Both the position numbers and the translations under genes were made by a program. A stretch of DNA of 31,458 nt. It comes from JAYWAM01 sp043782425 (GTDB lineage Bacteria; Pseudomonadota; Gammaproteobacteria; Burkholderiales; Usitatibacteraceae). Location: positions 1 through 31,458 of the forward strand of contig JAYWAM010000244.1 of NCBI GenBank assembly GCA_043782425.1. The letters are read 5' to 3'. The notes beneath the pieces are model-generated. The model had not been told where the DNA came from. It worked only from the letters and a program-made list of their open reading frames with translations, and searched no databases. Positions within the stretch are counted from its first letter, which is position 1. Each line of letters begins with the position of its first letter. Of this stretch, positions 24,208-31,458 are shown piece after piece.

Positions 24208-25616
24208 AATCCCACGCGTTCTTGGCGCTTTTCTTTGCGGCGCTCAGCGGGTGTGCGATGGTGGGTCCCGACTACGAACGACCGCAAGTCGGAATTCCCG
24301 GACAGTATCACGAGTCCGCGCCGGAAGGCGCGGCGCTTCCCGCAATGCCTGAGCAATGGTGGCGCCTTTACGGTGACCCTGTCCTGGATCGGCTGGTGTC
24401 TTCCGGCCTTGAGCACAATGCCGATACCCGCATCGCGGCCGCCCGCCTTGAAGAAGCGGAGGCCGCGCTTCGCGAGGCGCGGGCTACATATGGTTTTCCT
24501 CTCGTCGAGTTGAATACCGGCGCCTCGCGCGCTAAGTCCATTAACCGCGCCAGCTCGGCCGCCGGTTCGGGCGGCAGCAGTGTCCGCAATGATTTTCAGT
24601 TCGGCGCTTCGACATCGTTCGAGATCGATTTCTGGGGGCGGTTGCGCCGAGCGAATCTGGCGGCGCGAGAACAGTACTTTGCCAGCCGGTATGGCCGAGA
24701 CGTGGTGACGCTCACGCTGATCGCTGTGATCGCCCAATCCTATTTCGCCGTGCGCTCCGTCGATGCGCAGCTCCTCACTTCGGCTGAAGCATTGCAGGCC
24801 GCCGACGAGTCGCTCGTATTGGTGCAAAAGCGTGCGCAGGCCGGGCTCGTGTCCGATCTCGATGTCTACCAGACGAACTCGTTGCGCGCGCAAACGGCCG
24901 CCCAGGTCAAGGAGCTTAGACGCCAGCGCGCCGTCAACTTGCATCAGTTGGGACAACTTTCCGGCATACCTGATCTTGATCTAGTGGCAGGAGACTTGCG
25001 CAATGTGCCGACGCCTCCTCTTCCCCCGGCCGGATTGCCTTCCTCATTGATCGAGAGGCGACCGGACGTGCGGGAGGCCGAGGCGAAGCTCGCCGCCGCG
25101 ACGCATCTCATAGGCGTGGAAAAGGCTGCGCAGTTCCCCACCGTACGGCTCACCGGCGCGTTCGGCGGGCAAAGTGATGAACTGAATAAACTGTTTTCGG
25201 CGGATTCGGGAGTTTGGTCGATAGGCTTGGGACTCGTTGCTCCCATTTTCGATGCGGGCCGCTTTGCTGCTCGGACGGATCAAGCGGCTGCTCGAGCTCG
25301 ACAAGCGGCCGCAGCCTACGACAAAGTCGTGGAAAACGCGTTTAGGGAAGTATCCGATTCGCTGTCCAATGTGAGACTTGCGGCCGACACCGAACAGGAC
25401 TTGGCGGAGCGCGTCGATCAAGCACGCAAGACTTTGCGCCTTGCGCAACTGCGCTACCAGTCGGGCTACTCGGCATATCTTGAAGTGCTGGATGCCCAAC
25501 GTAACCACAATGACGCGCAGTTGGCGTATGTGCGGAATCGTCAGCAATACCTTGGGTACACAGTGGATTTGATGAGATCCCTTGGTGGAGGGTGGACGGA
25601 TTTAACCGGAAAGTAG
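24204..25616 (+). CDS. OprM/NodT-type outer-membrane efflux lipoprotein
   Basis: This 470-residue TolC-fold channel has lipobox LSGC (Cys17) and the typical start CAMVGPDYERPQ. Two outer-membrane efflux repeats follow: residues about 55-250, with FGASTSFEIDFWGRLRRANL, and about 270-460, with SIGLGLVAPIFDAGRF and QLRYQSGYSAYLEVLDAQR. It overlaps the pump's stop codon by four bases (ATGA). That the reading frame after the pump frameshift is intact and coupled here argues that any mutation is recent. Confidence 0.94.
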   Translation: MKSHAFLALFFAALSGCAMVGPDYERPQVGIPGQYHESAPEGAALPAMPEQWWRLYGDPVLDRLVSSGLEHNADTRIAAARLEEAEAALREARATYGFPLVELNTGASRAKSINRASSAAGSGGSSVRNDFQFGASTSFEIDFWGRLRRANLAAREQYFASRYGRDVVTLTLIAVIAQSYFAVRSVDAQLLTSAEALQAADESLVLVQKRAQAGLVSDLDVYQTNSLRAQTAAQVKELRRQRAVNLHQLGQLSGIPDLDLVAGDLRNVPTPPLPPAGLPSSLIERRPDVREAEAKLAAATHLIGVEKAAQFPTVRLTGAFGGQSDELNKLFSADSGVWSIGLGLVAPIFDAGRFAARTDQAAARARQAAAAYDKVVENAFREVSDSLSNVRLAADTEQDLAERVDQARKTLRLAQLRYQSGYSAYLEVLDAQRNHNDAQLAYVRNRQQYLGYTVDLMRSLGGGWTDLTGK

Positions 25617-25711
25617 AGAAGGGGTCGTTGACAGGGCGACGCAGGTAGGCGCGTTGTTCCCGAGATTGAGCCCGGCGAAGTAAGAAACATATAGCGGATA
25701 CAGGTGCACAT

Positions 25712-26167
25712 ATGGAAATTCGAATAGATGATTTGCGCGGCCCGGAAATAGCGCAGCTTTTGCGGGAGCATCTACAGGGAATGGCGCAGCTTTCTCCGCC
25801 TGAGAGCGTGCACGCCCTGGATATACAGGCGCTGCGCCAACCCGACATCACATTCTGGAGCGTATGGCAGGATGAAGCGTTGCTAGGCTGTGGCGCTTTG
25901 AAAGAGCTGGATTCCCTGCACGGCGAAATCAAATCAATGCGTACGGCCTCTGCGCATCTGCGCAAAGGAGTCGCGGCAAAGTTGTTAGCACACATCTTAG
26001 AAGAAGCTGCCCGGCGCGCATATCGGCGGCTAAGCCTGGAGACCGGCTCTGTGGAAGCTTTTGCGCCTGCCCGCAATCTATACGCTCGTCATGGGTTCCA
26101 GTTATGCGGACCGTTTGGAAGCTATGCAGAAGACCCATACAGTGTTTTCATGACCAGGGAGCTTTGA
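25712..26167 (+). CDS. GNAT family N-acetyltransferase (YsnE-like)
   Basis: The 151-residue cytoplasmic protein begins MEIRIDDLRGPEIAQLLREH, like the YsnE group. It has the acetyl-CoA-binding region MRTASAHLRKGVAAKLLAHI (the R/Q-x-x-G-x-G/A loop) and the terminal LETGSVEAFAPARNLYARHGF motif. The acceptor substrate is unknown. AGGTG stands six bases before the ATG. It follows the efflux operon after a 95-base gap in which I see no terminator or gene. Confidence 0.9.
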   Translation: MEIRIDDLRGPEIAQLLREHLQGMAQLSPPESVHALDIQALRQPDITFWSVWQDEALLGCGALKELDSLHGEIKSMRTASAHLRKGVAAKLLAHILEEAARRAYRRLSLETGSVEAFAPARNLYARHGFQLCGPFGSYAEDPYSVFMTREL

Positions 26168-26178
26168 GTTAGATTTCC

Positions 26179-26922
26179 ATGACCATTGCAGCCCGCCGTA
26201 GTCTCAATGCTCTCGCGCTGACTATTGTTGCATTGACAGTCGCCGCGCTTTTAAGCGAGAGCGTGCGCAGTTTCGCAGCTTTTGTGTGGGTGAAGTTTCG
26301 CGGTGGTTACACGGTCAGCGAACGGCTTGGTTTGCACGGTCAAGTGGTTGAATCCCGGCTTCGAGATCAATTCGCCGCAGTCGGCCTGACTTATCCGCCC
26401 GCCGAGCTCGCCTACGTATCGTTCAAAGACACTCGCAAGCTAGAGGTTTATGGCCGCCCGTCGCCTGAGCATCCTTGGCGCTTCGTCAAAGAGTACCCTG
26501 TTCTCGGTTTGAGCGGAGGCTTGGGCCCCAAACTTGCAGATGGCGACAACCAGGTGCCGGAAGGTGTCTACCGCGCCGAATTCTTGAATCCGAATAGTCG
26601 CTTCCACTTATCCATTCGTCTGAACTATCCCAACGACTTCGACCGGCGCATGGCGCAAGCAGACGGAAGAAACCGTCTCGGGGGTGACATCATGATTCAT
26701 GGAAGCTCAGCTTCTATAGGCTGCCTTGCGATGGGCGACCAAGCGGCAGAAGATCTGTTTATTCTTGCAGCGCTGGTTACCAAAGAGCGCTTGCTCATTG
26801 TCATCAGCCCCACCGATTTTCGCGCCCCCTCTGCATTTCTAAGCGCAGCAGAACCCGTTTGGGTGAACGGACTTTATGGTTCTTTACGCACCGAACTTCA
26901 ACAGTTTCGCAAGGGAATCTGA
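26179..26922 (+). CDS. L,D-transpeptidase (YkuD-fold, YafK/DpaA-like) membrane-anchored protein
   Basis: The 247-residue product has one N-terminal membrane segment or uncleaved signal (about 10-27) and a periplasmic YkuD domain from about residue 75. The catalytic motif is MIHGSSASIGCLAMGD, with His174 and Cys182. VPEGVYRAEFLNPNSRFHLS precedes it as in YafK-like enzymes. Such proteins form or cut 3-3 peptidoglycan or Lpp links; the YafK branch (DpaA) removes the lipoprotein. Which reaction applies cannot be told from sequence. It starts 11 bases after the acetyltransferase and converges with lnt. Confidence 0.85.
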   Translation: MTIAARRSLNALALTIVALTVAALLSESVRSFAAFVWVKFRGGYTVSERLGLHGQVVESRLRDQFAAVGLTYPPAELAYVSFKDTRKLEVYGRPSPEHPWRFVKEYPVLGLSGGLGPKLADGDNQVPEGVYRAEFLNPNSRFHLSIRLNYPNDFDRRMAQADGRNRLGGDIMIHGSSASIGCLAMGDQAAEDLFILAALVTKERLLIVISPTDFRAPSAFLSAAEPVWVNGLYGSLRTELQQFRKGI

Positions 26923-26963
26923 TCCAGTAACCGCAACGCCTTGTCTAGCGAGACCACGCTTGT

Positions 26964-28493
26964 CTAGCGCCTTCTCAGAAGAGATAAGATCAGGCTCGCG
27001 AGAAGCGCGCCCAGAATCGGCCAATTACCCGCCGCCACATAAGGCGTGATTCCGGAGCGCCCTTGCACTTGGGCGTTTAGCGTCTCGGTCTTGAACTGCG
27101 CCAGCCGCGCTACTGCCTGCCCGTGCTCGTCGATCACGCCGGTCACGCCGCTATTGGTGGCGCGCAGCATCCAGCGCGCGCTTTCCAGCGCGCGCATTTG
27201 CGAGATCTGAAAGTGTTGATCGGCGGCAAAGGATTCGCCGTACCAGGCGTCGTTGCTGGTGTTGACCAGCAATGTTGCGCCCGGCAACTGGCGAATGATT
27301 TCATCGCCGAAAACGTCTTCGTAGCAAATGTTTACGGCGATGCGTTGTCCGGCGACATCCAGCGCAACTTGATGGGGATTGCCGCGCGCAAAATCGGTGA
27401 GCGGTATTTTGAGCACCTCGAGAATCCAGCCGAAACCCGGGGGAATGAATTCGCCGAAAGGCACCAGATGCGACTTGCGATAAATTTGCAGTCGATTCGA
27501 GCCGATGCTGATCATGGCATTGAAGTATTCGAACTTGCCCTCAGCCCTGGTGCGCTCTACCGAGCCCAACAAAATATCGCCGCCGCGTTGTTGCGCATGT
27601 TGCGTCAATTCTTGCAGATACGCAGCGGGAATCTGGTCGAAGAACAAGGGCAAGGCAGTTTCAGGAAACACGATGAGTCGCGCATCGCTGGCGAGCGCCA
27701 TGGTGCGATATTTTTCGAGGGTGGCGGCGCGCACCTCCTCGCGCCATTTCTGCTCTTGCGGCACGTTGCCTTGCAACAGCGCCACCGCTAGCGGTGCGCC
27801 TTGCGGTTCAGACCAGCTCACTTGCTTAAGTAACAGTCCGCCGCCCCAAATGGCGAGCAGCATGGCGAACACCGCAGTTTTCACCTGCCACCCGGCAGCG
27901 CGGCGCAATACCCAGGCAAGCGCAATCAGGCCGCCTGAAACAGCAAGCAGCCACGAAACACCAAACACGCCTATGAGCGCCGCGTAGCCGGCCAGCGCGC
28001 TGTGCGGCGCTTGCGAGTAGCCCAACGTGGCCCAGGGGAAACCGCTAAACAGCCAGCTTCTGATCCATTCGAACAAAACGAATGCAGACGGCCCGGCAAG
28101 CACCAGTTTGAACAGCGTGCTGCTTGCGCTGTAATGCACCAGCCAGCCTGCGACTGCGGGGAAGAGCGCCAGATAAGCGCAAAACAGAAAAGTAGCGAGC
28201 GCGGCCAGCACTGCCGGCATTTCGCCATAGACATGCATGCTCACGTACACCCAGCTTACAGAGGCGAGAAATAATCCCAGTCCAAAGGAGAAGCCCGTCA
28301 TCAGCGCCGCGCTGCGTGAGCGGCAGTGCGCCCACAGGCCGAACAGAATGGCGTACGCGAGCAAGGGAACCAGAAACCAGCCAATCGGCGCAAAGCCCAG
28401 GGCGCACGAGGCGCCGCAGGCCAGCGGAAGCGCGCCGTGGCGTAGCCAGGAAAAGTCGCTGGTGTTAACAGCGAGGTGGGGCTGTGGCTTCAT
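26964..28493 (-). CDS. lnt: Apolipoprotein N-acyltransferase Lnt
   Basis: Lnt adds the third acyl chain to the N-terminal Cys of lipoproteins in the inner membrane, which allows Lol sorting. The 509 residues contain about seven to eight membrane segments (residues 20-220 and one at the C terminus, 485-505) around a nitrilase-type domain. The catalytic triad is seen as Glu278 (VFPETALP), Lys340 (YRKSHLVPFGEF) and Cys390 (NICYEDVFGD). Length and order agree with E. coli Lnt. It follows corC by 20 bases in the same operon, as in many proteobacteria. Confidence 0.96.
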   Translation of the reverse strand: MKPQPHLAVNTSDFSWLRHGALPLACGASCALGFAPIGWFLVPLLAYAILFGLWAHCRSRSAALMTGFSFGLGLFLASVSWVYVSMHVYGEMPAVLAALATFLFCAYLALFPAVAGWLVHYSASSTLFKLVLAGPSAFVLFEWIRSWLFSGFPWATLGYSQAPHSALAGYAALIGVFGVSWLLAVSGGLIALAWVLRRAAGWQVKTAVFAMLLAIWGGGLLLKQVSWSEPQGAPLAVALLQGNVPQEQKWREEVRAATLEKYRTMALASDARLIVFPETALPLFFDQIPAAYLQELTQHAQQRGGDILLGSVERTRAEGKFEYFNAMISIGSNRLQIYRKSHLVPFGEFIPPGFGWILEVLKIPLTDFARGNPHQVALDVAGQRIAVNICYEDVFGDEIIRQLPGATLLVNTSNDAWYGESFAADQHFQISQMRALESARWMLRATNSGVTGVIDEHGQAVARLAQFKTETLNAQVQGRSGITPYVAAGNWPILGALLASLILSLLRRR

Positions 28494-28513
28494 TCGCTAG
28501 TTCAAAGAGCCGA

Positions 28514-29353
28514 TTACTCAGGCTGCGGCACAACGACAGCAAGCTTTTCGACCATCAGCGAGTGAACCTTGCGGCTGTCGGCGCGCAGCACCTGAAAAGA
28601 AAAACCTTCAAGCGCCACCGATTCGCCGCGCTTGGGAACGCGCCCGAAGCGGTTCACCACCAAGCCTCCGACGGTATCGAATTCTTCATCGCTGAAATTG
28701 GCAGAGAAGGCTTTGTTGAAATCGGCGATTTCAGTCACCGCCTTGACGCGGAAGCGCCCGCTTTTGTCAGGAAGAATATTGTCTTCGGTTTCGTCAAAGT
28801 CAAATTCGTCTTCTATCTCGCCGACGATTTGCTCAAGCACGTCCTCGATGGTCACCAGACCGGCTACGCCGCCATACTCGTCCACCACAATGGCGATGTG
28901 GTTACGGTTGGCGCGAAACTCTTTGAGCAGAACATTGAGGCGTTTCGATTCGGGAATGAATACCGCCGGACGCAGCATGTCGCGCACGTTGAAATCTTCA
29001 CCTGCGTAAAAGCGCAACAAGTCCTTGGCCAGCAACACACCAATGACGTTGTCTTTGTTGTCCTCAAAAACCGGAAAACGCGAGTGTGCGGTTTCGATGA
29101 CAAAGGGGATGAAGGTTGCTGGGCTTTCCGCTACATCTATCATGTCCATCTGCGAGCGTGGAATCATCACATCACGCACCTGCATTTCGGATACCTGCAA
29201 CACCCCTTCGATCATGGCAAGCGCGTCGCCGTCAAGGAGCTGCCGCTCGAAAGCGGAGTGCAACAGTGCTACCAGTTGGTCGCGGTCTTCCGGCTGACGC
29301 AGAAGCAGCGTGGACAAGCGTTCGAAAAAAGTGGGTTTGGGCGATTCGTCCAT
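28514..29353 (-). CDS. corC: CorC/YbeX family CBS-domain protein
   Basis: The 279-residue cytoplasmic protein has a short N-terminal helix region, a paired CBS domain (about residues 60-190; VRDVMIPRSQMDMIDV and IAIVVDEYGGVAGLVTIEDVLEQIVGEIEDE). A CorC/HlyC domain ends it (about 205-275; DTVGGLVVNRFGRVPKRGE). CBS pairs bind adenosyl nucleotides. The family has been linked to Mg/Co efflux and ribosome-related roles, but the exact function is unsettled. It lies between ybeY and lnt as in E. coli, although a 332-base gap full of palindromes separates it from ybeY. Confidence 0.95.
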   Translation of the reverse strand: MDESPKPTFFERLSTLLLRQPEDRDQLVALLHSAFERQLLDGDALAMIEGVLQVSEMQVRDVMIPRSQMDMIDVAESPATFIPFVIETAHSRFPVFEDNKDNVIGVLLAKDLLRFYAGEDFNVRDMLRPAVFIPESKRLNVLLKEFRANRNHIAIVVDEYGGVAGLVTIEDVLEQIVGEIEDEFDFDETEDNILPDKSGRFRVKAVTEIADFNKAFSANFSDEEFDTVGGLVVNRFGRVPKRGESVALEGFSFQVLRADSRKVHSLMVEKLAVVVPQPE

Positions 29354-29450
29354 ACAGACGTGAGTGAAAAACGATGCGACACTTTATCACATTGACGCTT
29401 TGGACTTAGCCGCCAGCTATGCGCCGGTGCAATCCTGGCTGACATAGAAC

Positions 29451-29503
29451 TGTAGGAGCGGGCTTGCCCGCGATGAATTGGCGCGGTATTCGCGTGCAAG
29501 CCC
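29451..29503. repeat. REP pair (GCGGGCTTGCCCGC type)
   Basis: TGTAGGAGCGGGCTTGCCCG begins a hairpin like the well-known REP sequences of Pseudomonas. At 29490-29503 an inverted relative (TCGCGTGCAAGCCC) matches 13 of 14 bases of the first core, making a BIME-like pair. Confidence 0.7.
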
Positions 29504-29530
29504 TGTGGTGTCACACAAGAAAAAAAGCGA

Positions 29531-29604
29531 CTCGCGCAAAGACGCAAAGACGCCAAGAAAAGCAAAATAATGAATTGTTTTTTTACTTTGCGTCTTTGCG
29601 CGAG
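29531..29604. repeat. 74-bp palindrome (CTCGCGCAAAGACGCAAAG)
   Basis: The arms at 29531-29549 and 29586-29604 are perfect 19-base inverted repeats around an AT-rich centre, flanked by A7 and T7 tracts. It lies in the 332-base gap 29354-29685 between ybeY and corC, where I see no gene. With T-rich DNA following on either strand it could act as a bidirectional terminator. Confidence 0.8.
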
Positions 29605-29661
29605 ATTGTCTTTTTTTAGAATTATTGATGCTTTAACGAAAATCGGAATTTCCACACCTCG

Positions 29662-29674
29662 GTTTGAATCGCAC
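29662..29674 (+). repeat. Short relative of the 23-bp repeat
   Basis: GTTTGAATCGCAC matches the 3' part of the copies at 10298 and 15721. The preceding CCACACCTCG is a weak match to their 5' part. It lies just beyond the 3' end of ybeY. Confidence 0.4.
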
Positions 29675-29685
29675 CGCTGTGCGCA

Positions 29686-30153
29686 CTACCCATAAGGATC
29701 GGGGATCATAAGTTTGGCGAGGATGGCAGTCTCTAGCGCTTCCATTTCTTTCGCTTCCGTCTCGTCATCATGGTTGTAGCCTGCGAGATGGAGCAGGCCG
29801 TGCAGCGTCAGATGCGCATAGTGGTGGGCGAGTATTTTTTTCTGTTGGCGCGCCTCGCGCGCCACGACGGGAGCGCACAAAACGATATCACCTTGCAGCG
29901 TGCTGCTGCCGGTATTGTGATAAACAAAAGTGAGCACGTTGGTGGCATAGTCCTTGTCGCGAAATGCGCTGTTGAGATTGCGTCCCTCAGCGCCATTGAC
30001 GATGCGCAGTGTGATCTCGGCTGGGCTGTTCAGCGCGGCGCGCACCCAGCGTTTGAAATCTGTCGCGCTGGGAATGCCGGGCAAGCGGCTGGCAAATTGC
30101 ACCGCAAGCGAAATATCCGCTTTACTGGACCTAGTTTTTTTCCGCTCAATCAT
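29686..30153 (-). CDS. ybeY: Endoribonuclease YbeY
   Basis: YbeY is a metal-dependent RNase for 16S rRNA 3' end maturation and ribosome quality control. The 155-residue protein has the conserved zinc site HGLLHLAGYNHDD with His118, His122 and His128, and NSAFRDKDYATNVLTFVY upstream. The ATG at 30153 was chosen because it gives the family's usual length and begins four bases after the phoH stop. The frame is open to 30264, but that part lies inside phoH. Confidence 0.94.
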   Translation of the reverse strand: MIERKKTRSSKADISLAVQFASRLPGIPSATDFKRWVRAALNSPAEITLRIVNGAEGRNLNSAFRDKDYATNVLTFVYHNTGSSTLQGDIVLCAPVVAREARQQKKILAHHYAHLTLHGLLHLAGYNHDDETEAKEMEALETAILAKLMIPDPYG

Positions 30154-30157
30154 GTGC

Positions 30158-31120
30158 CTAGTTGCGCGGCCTGCGACCATGCTGTTCATAGGCATTGACG
30201 ATGGATTGCACCAGAGGGTGGCGCACCACGTCTTCGGACTGGAACACCGTGAACGCAATGCCACGTACTCCGTGCAGCACGTTACGCGCGTCGATCAGGC
30301 CGCTCAACTGGTTCTTGCCCAGATCGATCTGCGTCACATCGCCGGTGATGACTGCCTTGGTGCCAAAGCCGATGCGCGTGAGAAACATTTTCATCTGCTC
30401 GGGCTTGGTGTTTTGCGCTTCGTCGAGAATGATGAACGAATGGTTAAGCGTGCGACCGCGCATGAAGGCGAGCGGCGCCACTTCAATCTGATTGCGCTCG
30501 AACATGCGGTTGACCTTCTCAAACCCCATCAAATCGTAGAGCGCGTCATACAGCGGGCGCAGATAGGGATCAACCTTTTGCGCCAGGTCGCCGGGCAAAA
30601 AGCCGAGGCGCTCGCCTGCTTCGACGGCAGGGCGTGTGAGCAGGATGCGCTTGACGAGATCGCGCTCTATGGCATCGACGGCGCAGGCAACGGCGAGGTA
30701 GGTTTTGCCGGTTCCCGCCGGCCCGACGCCAAAGGTGATGTCGTGCGTTTGCATCTGCTTGATGTACTGCACCTGGCGTGCGGTGCGTCCGCGCAGATCG
30801 GCGCGCCGCGTCAGTAAGGCGGGCAGCTCTGCGGTTTCACTCGACGCACGATTGGGCCGCAGCACTTCGATGAGCGCAAGCTGGATGTCTTCACGGCTCA
30901 AGTTGTCTTTACTTTCGCGGTAAAAGCGCTCCAAAGTTTTTGCCGCAACCTCCACCTGCTCTGGTGCGCCGGAAATGTTGAAGCGCTCTCCACGACGCGC
31001 AATGGCTACGTCGAGCGCGGCTTCGATCTGTCTGAGATTTTCATCGAGCGCCCCGCATAATACGGCAAGTCGATGGTTATCGACCGGGGTGAAACTGACT
31101 TCCTGAGAATGCGCTTTCAA
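30158..31120 (-). CDS. ybeZ: PhoH-like ATPase YbeZ
   Basis: YbeZ is a cytoplasmic P-loop ATPase that partners YbeY. The 320 residues have a KH-like N-terminal part (about 15-95) and the PhoH core with Walker A GPAGTGKT (133-140), TRPAVEAGERLGFLPGD and Walker B IILDEAQNTKPEQMKMFLTR (from 230). GFGTKAVITGDVTQIDL follows. The start is TTG at 31120, overlapping the miaB stop (TTGA). No ATG is near, so coupling with miaB translation is likely. Confidence 0.95.
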   Translation of the reverse strand: MKAHSQEVSFTPVDNHRLAVLCGALDENLRQIEAALDVAIARRGERFNISGAPEQVEVAAKTLERFYRESKDNLSREDIQLALIEVLRPNRASSETAELPALLTRRADLRGRTARQVQYIKQMQTHDITFGVGPAGTGKTYLAVACAVDAIERDLVKRILLTRPAVEAGERLGFLPGDLAQKVDPYLRPLYDALYDLMGFEKVNRMFERNQIEVAPLAFMRGRTLNHSFIILDEAQNTKPEQMKMFLTRIGFGTKAVITGDVTQIDLGKNQLSGLIDARNVLHGVRGIAFTVFQSEDVVRHPLVQSIVNAYEQHGRRPRN

Positions 31121-31458
31121 ATTGCGGCAACTTCCGCAGTCGCGATTTCGCCGCGCAAGGAGTGCGGCAAAGCCTGGGTGATATTGATGTCGATAAAATG
31201 GCCGATGAGCTGTGATGGATTTTCCAACCCGGAATCGAAGTTGACCACGCGGTTGTTGTCGGTGCGCCCGGACAACTCGTGCGCATTTTTTTTGGCGAAA
31301 GCATCGACCAGCACGCGCTGCCGCGTACCTTGCATGGATTGCGAAACCGCCTGCGCCTGGTCTTCAAGGCGTTTTTGCAGACGTTGCAGGCGCTGCAACT
31401 TCACTTCATGTGGCGTCTCGTCGTGCAAACTGGCGGCCGGTGTGCCGGGGCGGCGGCT
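31117..31458 (-). CDS. miaB: tRNA-2-methylthio-N6-dimethylallyladenosine synthase MiaB, C-terminal part
   Basis: The radical-SAM enzyme MiaB methylthiolates i6A37 of tRNA. Only the last 113 codons are present: RRPGTPAASLHDETPHEVKL from the window edge, then the coiled linker LQRLQKRLEDQAQ and the TRAM domain VLVDAFAKKNAHELSGRTDN to LRGEIATAEVAAI. The iron-sulfur and radical-SAM motifs are outside the window. Its place before phoH-ybeY-corC-lnt is the standard order. Confidence 0.94.
   Translation of the reverse strand, partial: SRRPGTPAASLHDETPHEVKLQRLQRLQKRLEDQAQAVSQSMQGTRQRVLVDAFAKKNAHELSGRTDNNRVVNFDSGLENPSQLIGHFIDINITQALPHSLRGEIATAEVAAI

Noticed and set aside
21509..24956. Long minus-strand ORFs (293, 351 and 374 residues) opposite the efflux operon
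   Set aside because: They mirror the strongly supported RND pump and channel genes and are rich in His/Arg/Asp as antisense frames usually are.
28484..29395. 303-residue plus-strand ORF opposite corC
   Set aside because: It is antisense to an intact CorC with CBS domains.
29451..29604. CRISPR-like appearance of clustered repeats
   Set aside because: The repeats are inverted and of different sequence, with no regular spacers or cas genes.

Overview
The window looks like chromosomal DNA from a Gram-negative proteobacterium, most likely a betaproteobacterium. This rests on outer-membrane lipoprotein biology (Lnt, LpoA, DolP), two conserved gammaproteobacterial/betaproteobacterial gene clusters, GC-rich codon use with frequent GTG and TTG starts, and many small dispersed palindromes. 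I cannot name a genus from the sequence alone. No rRNA, tRNA or CRISPR array was seen.

Layout. Positions 1-1488 (minus) hold the end of a peptide-export operon: an HlyD/CvaA-type adaptor followed by the first 80 codons of a C39-peptidase ABC exporter that runs off the window. A divergent pair follows, rsmI (minus) and lpoA (plus). lpoA begins a plus-strand cluster lpoA-yraN-diaA/gmhA-dolP, in the same order as the E. coli yraL-lpoA-yraN-diaA-dolP locus, and then a TPR-methyltransferase fusion gene. At 7079-9985 lies a large exported protein with a seven-repeat RCC1 propeller and an unrecognised C-terminal half. After a gene-poor stretch with a possible group II intron remnant come cysC and, on the minus strand, a four-gene MacAB-like exporter (adaptor, ATPase, two permeases). 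Next on the plus strand are a Mak-type ROK sugar kinase, a PIG3-type quinone oxidoreductase, a small DUF2442 gene whose stop codon lies in an attC-like hairpin site, a periplasmic DsrE-like protein and a DUF202 membrane protein.

From 19419 to 25616 is a tripartite RND efflux locus: adaptor, inner-membrane pump and OprM-type outer-membrane lipoprotein. Two things are wrong with it. The pump gene carries a one-base frameshift near 23030, and the divergent TetR/AcrR-type repressor is reduced to its C-terminal ligand-binding part with no DNA-binding domain. A GNAT acetyltransferase and an L,D-transpeptidase-fold protein follow. The right end (26964-31458, minus) is the conserved miaB-phoH(ybeZ)-ybeY-corC-lnt housekeeping cluster, with miaB cut by the window edge.

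Across the intergenic spaces there are at least five different palindromic repeat types. One (arms starting CGTCGTCCCAGCGGAGG) is present in two nearly full copies in opposite orientation. A 23-base sequence is also repeated exactly at two sites. I did not find a clearly new defence or metabolic system. The most informative observations are the decapitated repressor next to the frameshifted pump, the catalytically equipped GmhA-like enzyme in the diaA position, the RCC1 protein, the attC-like site and the repeat families.
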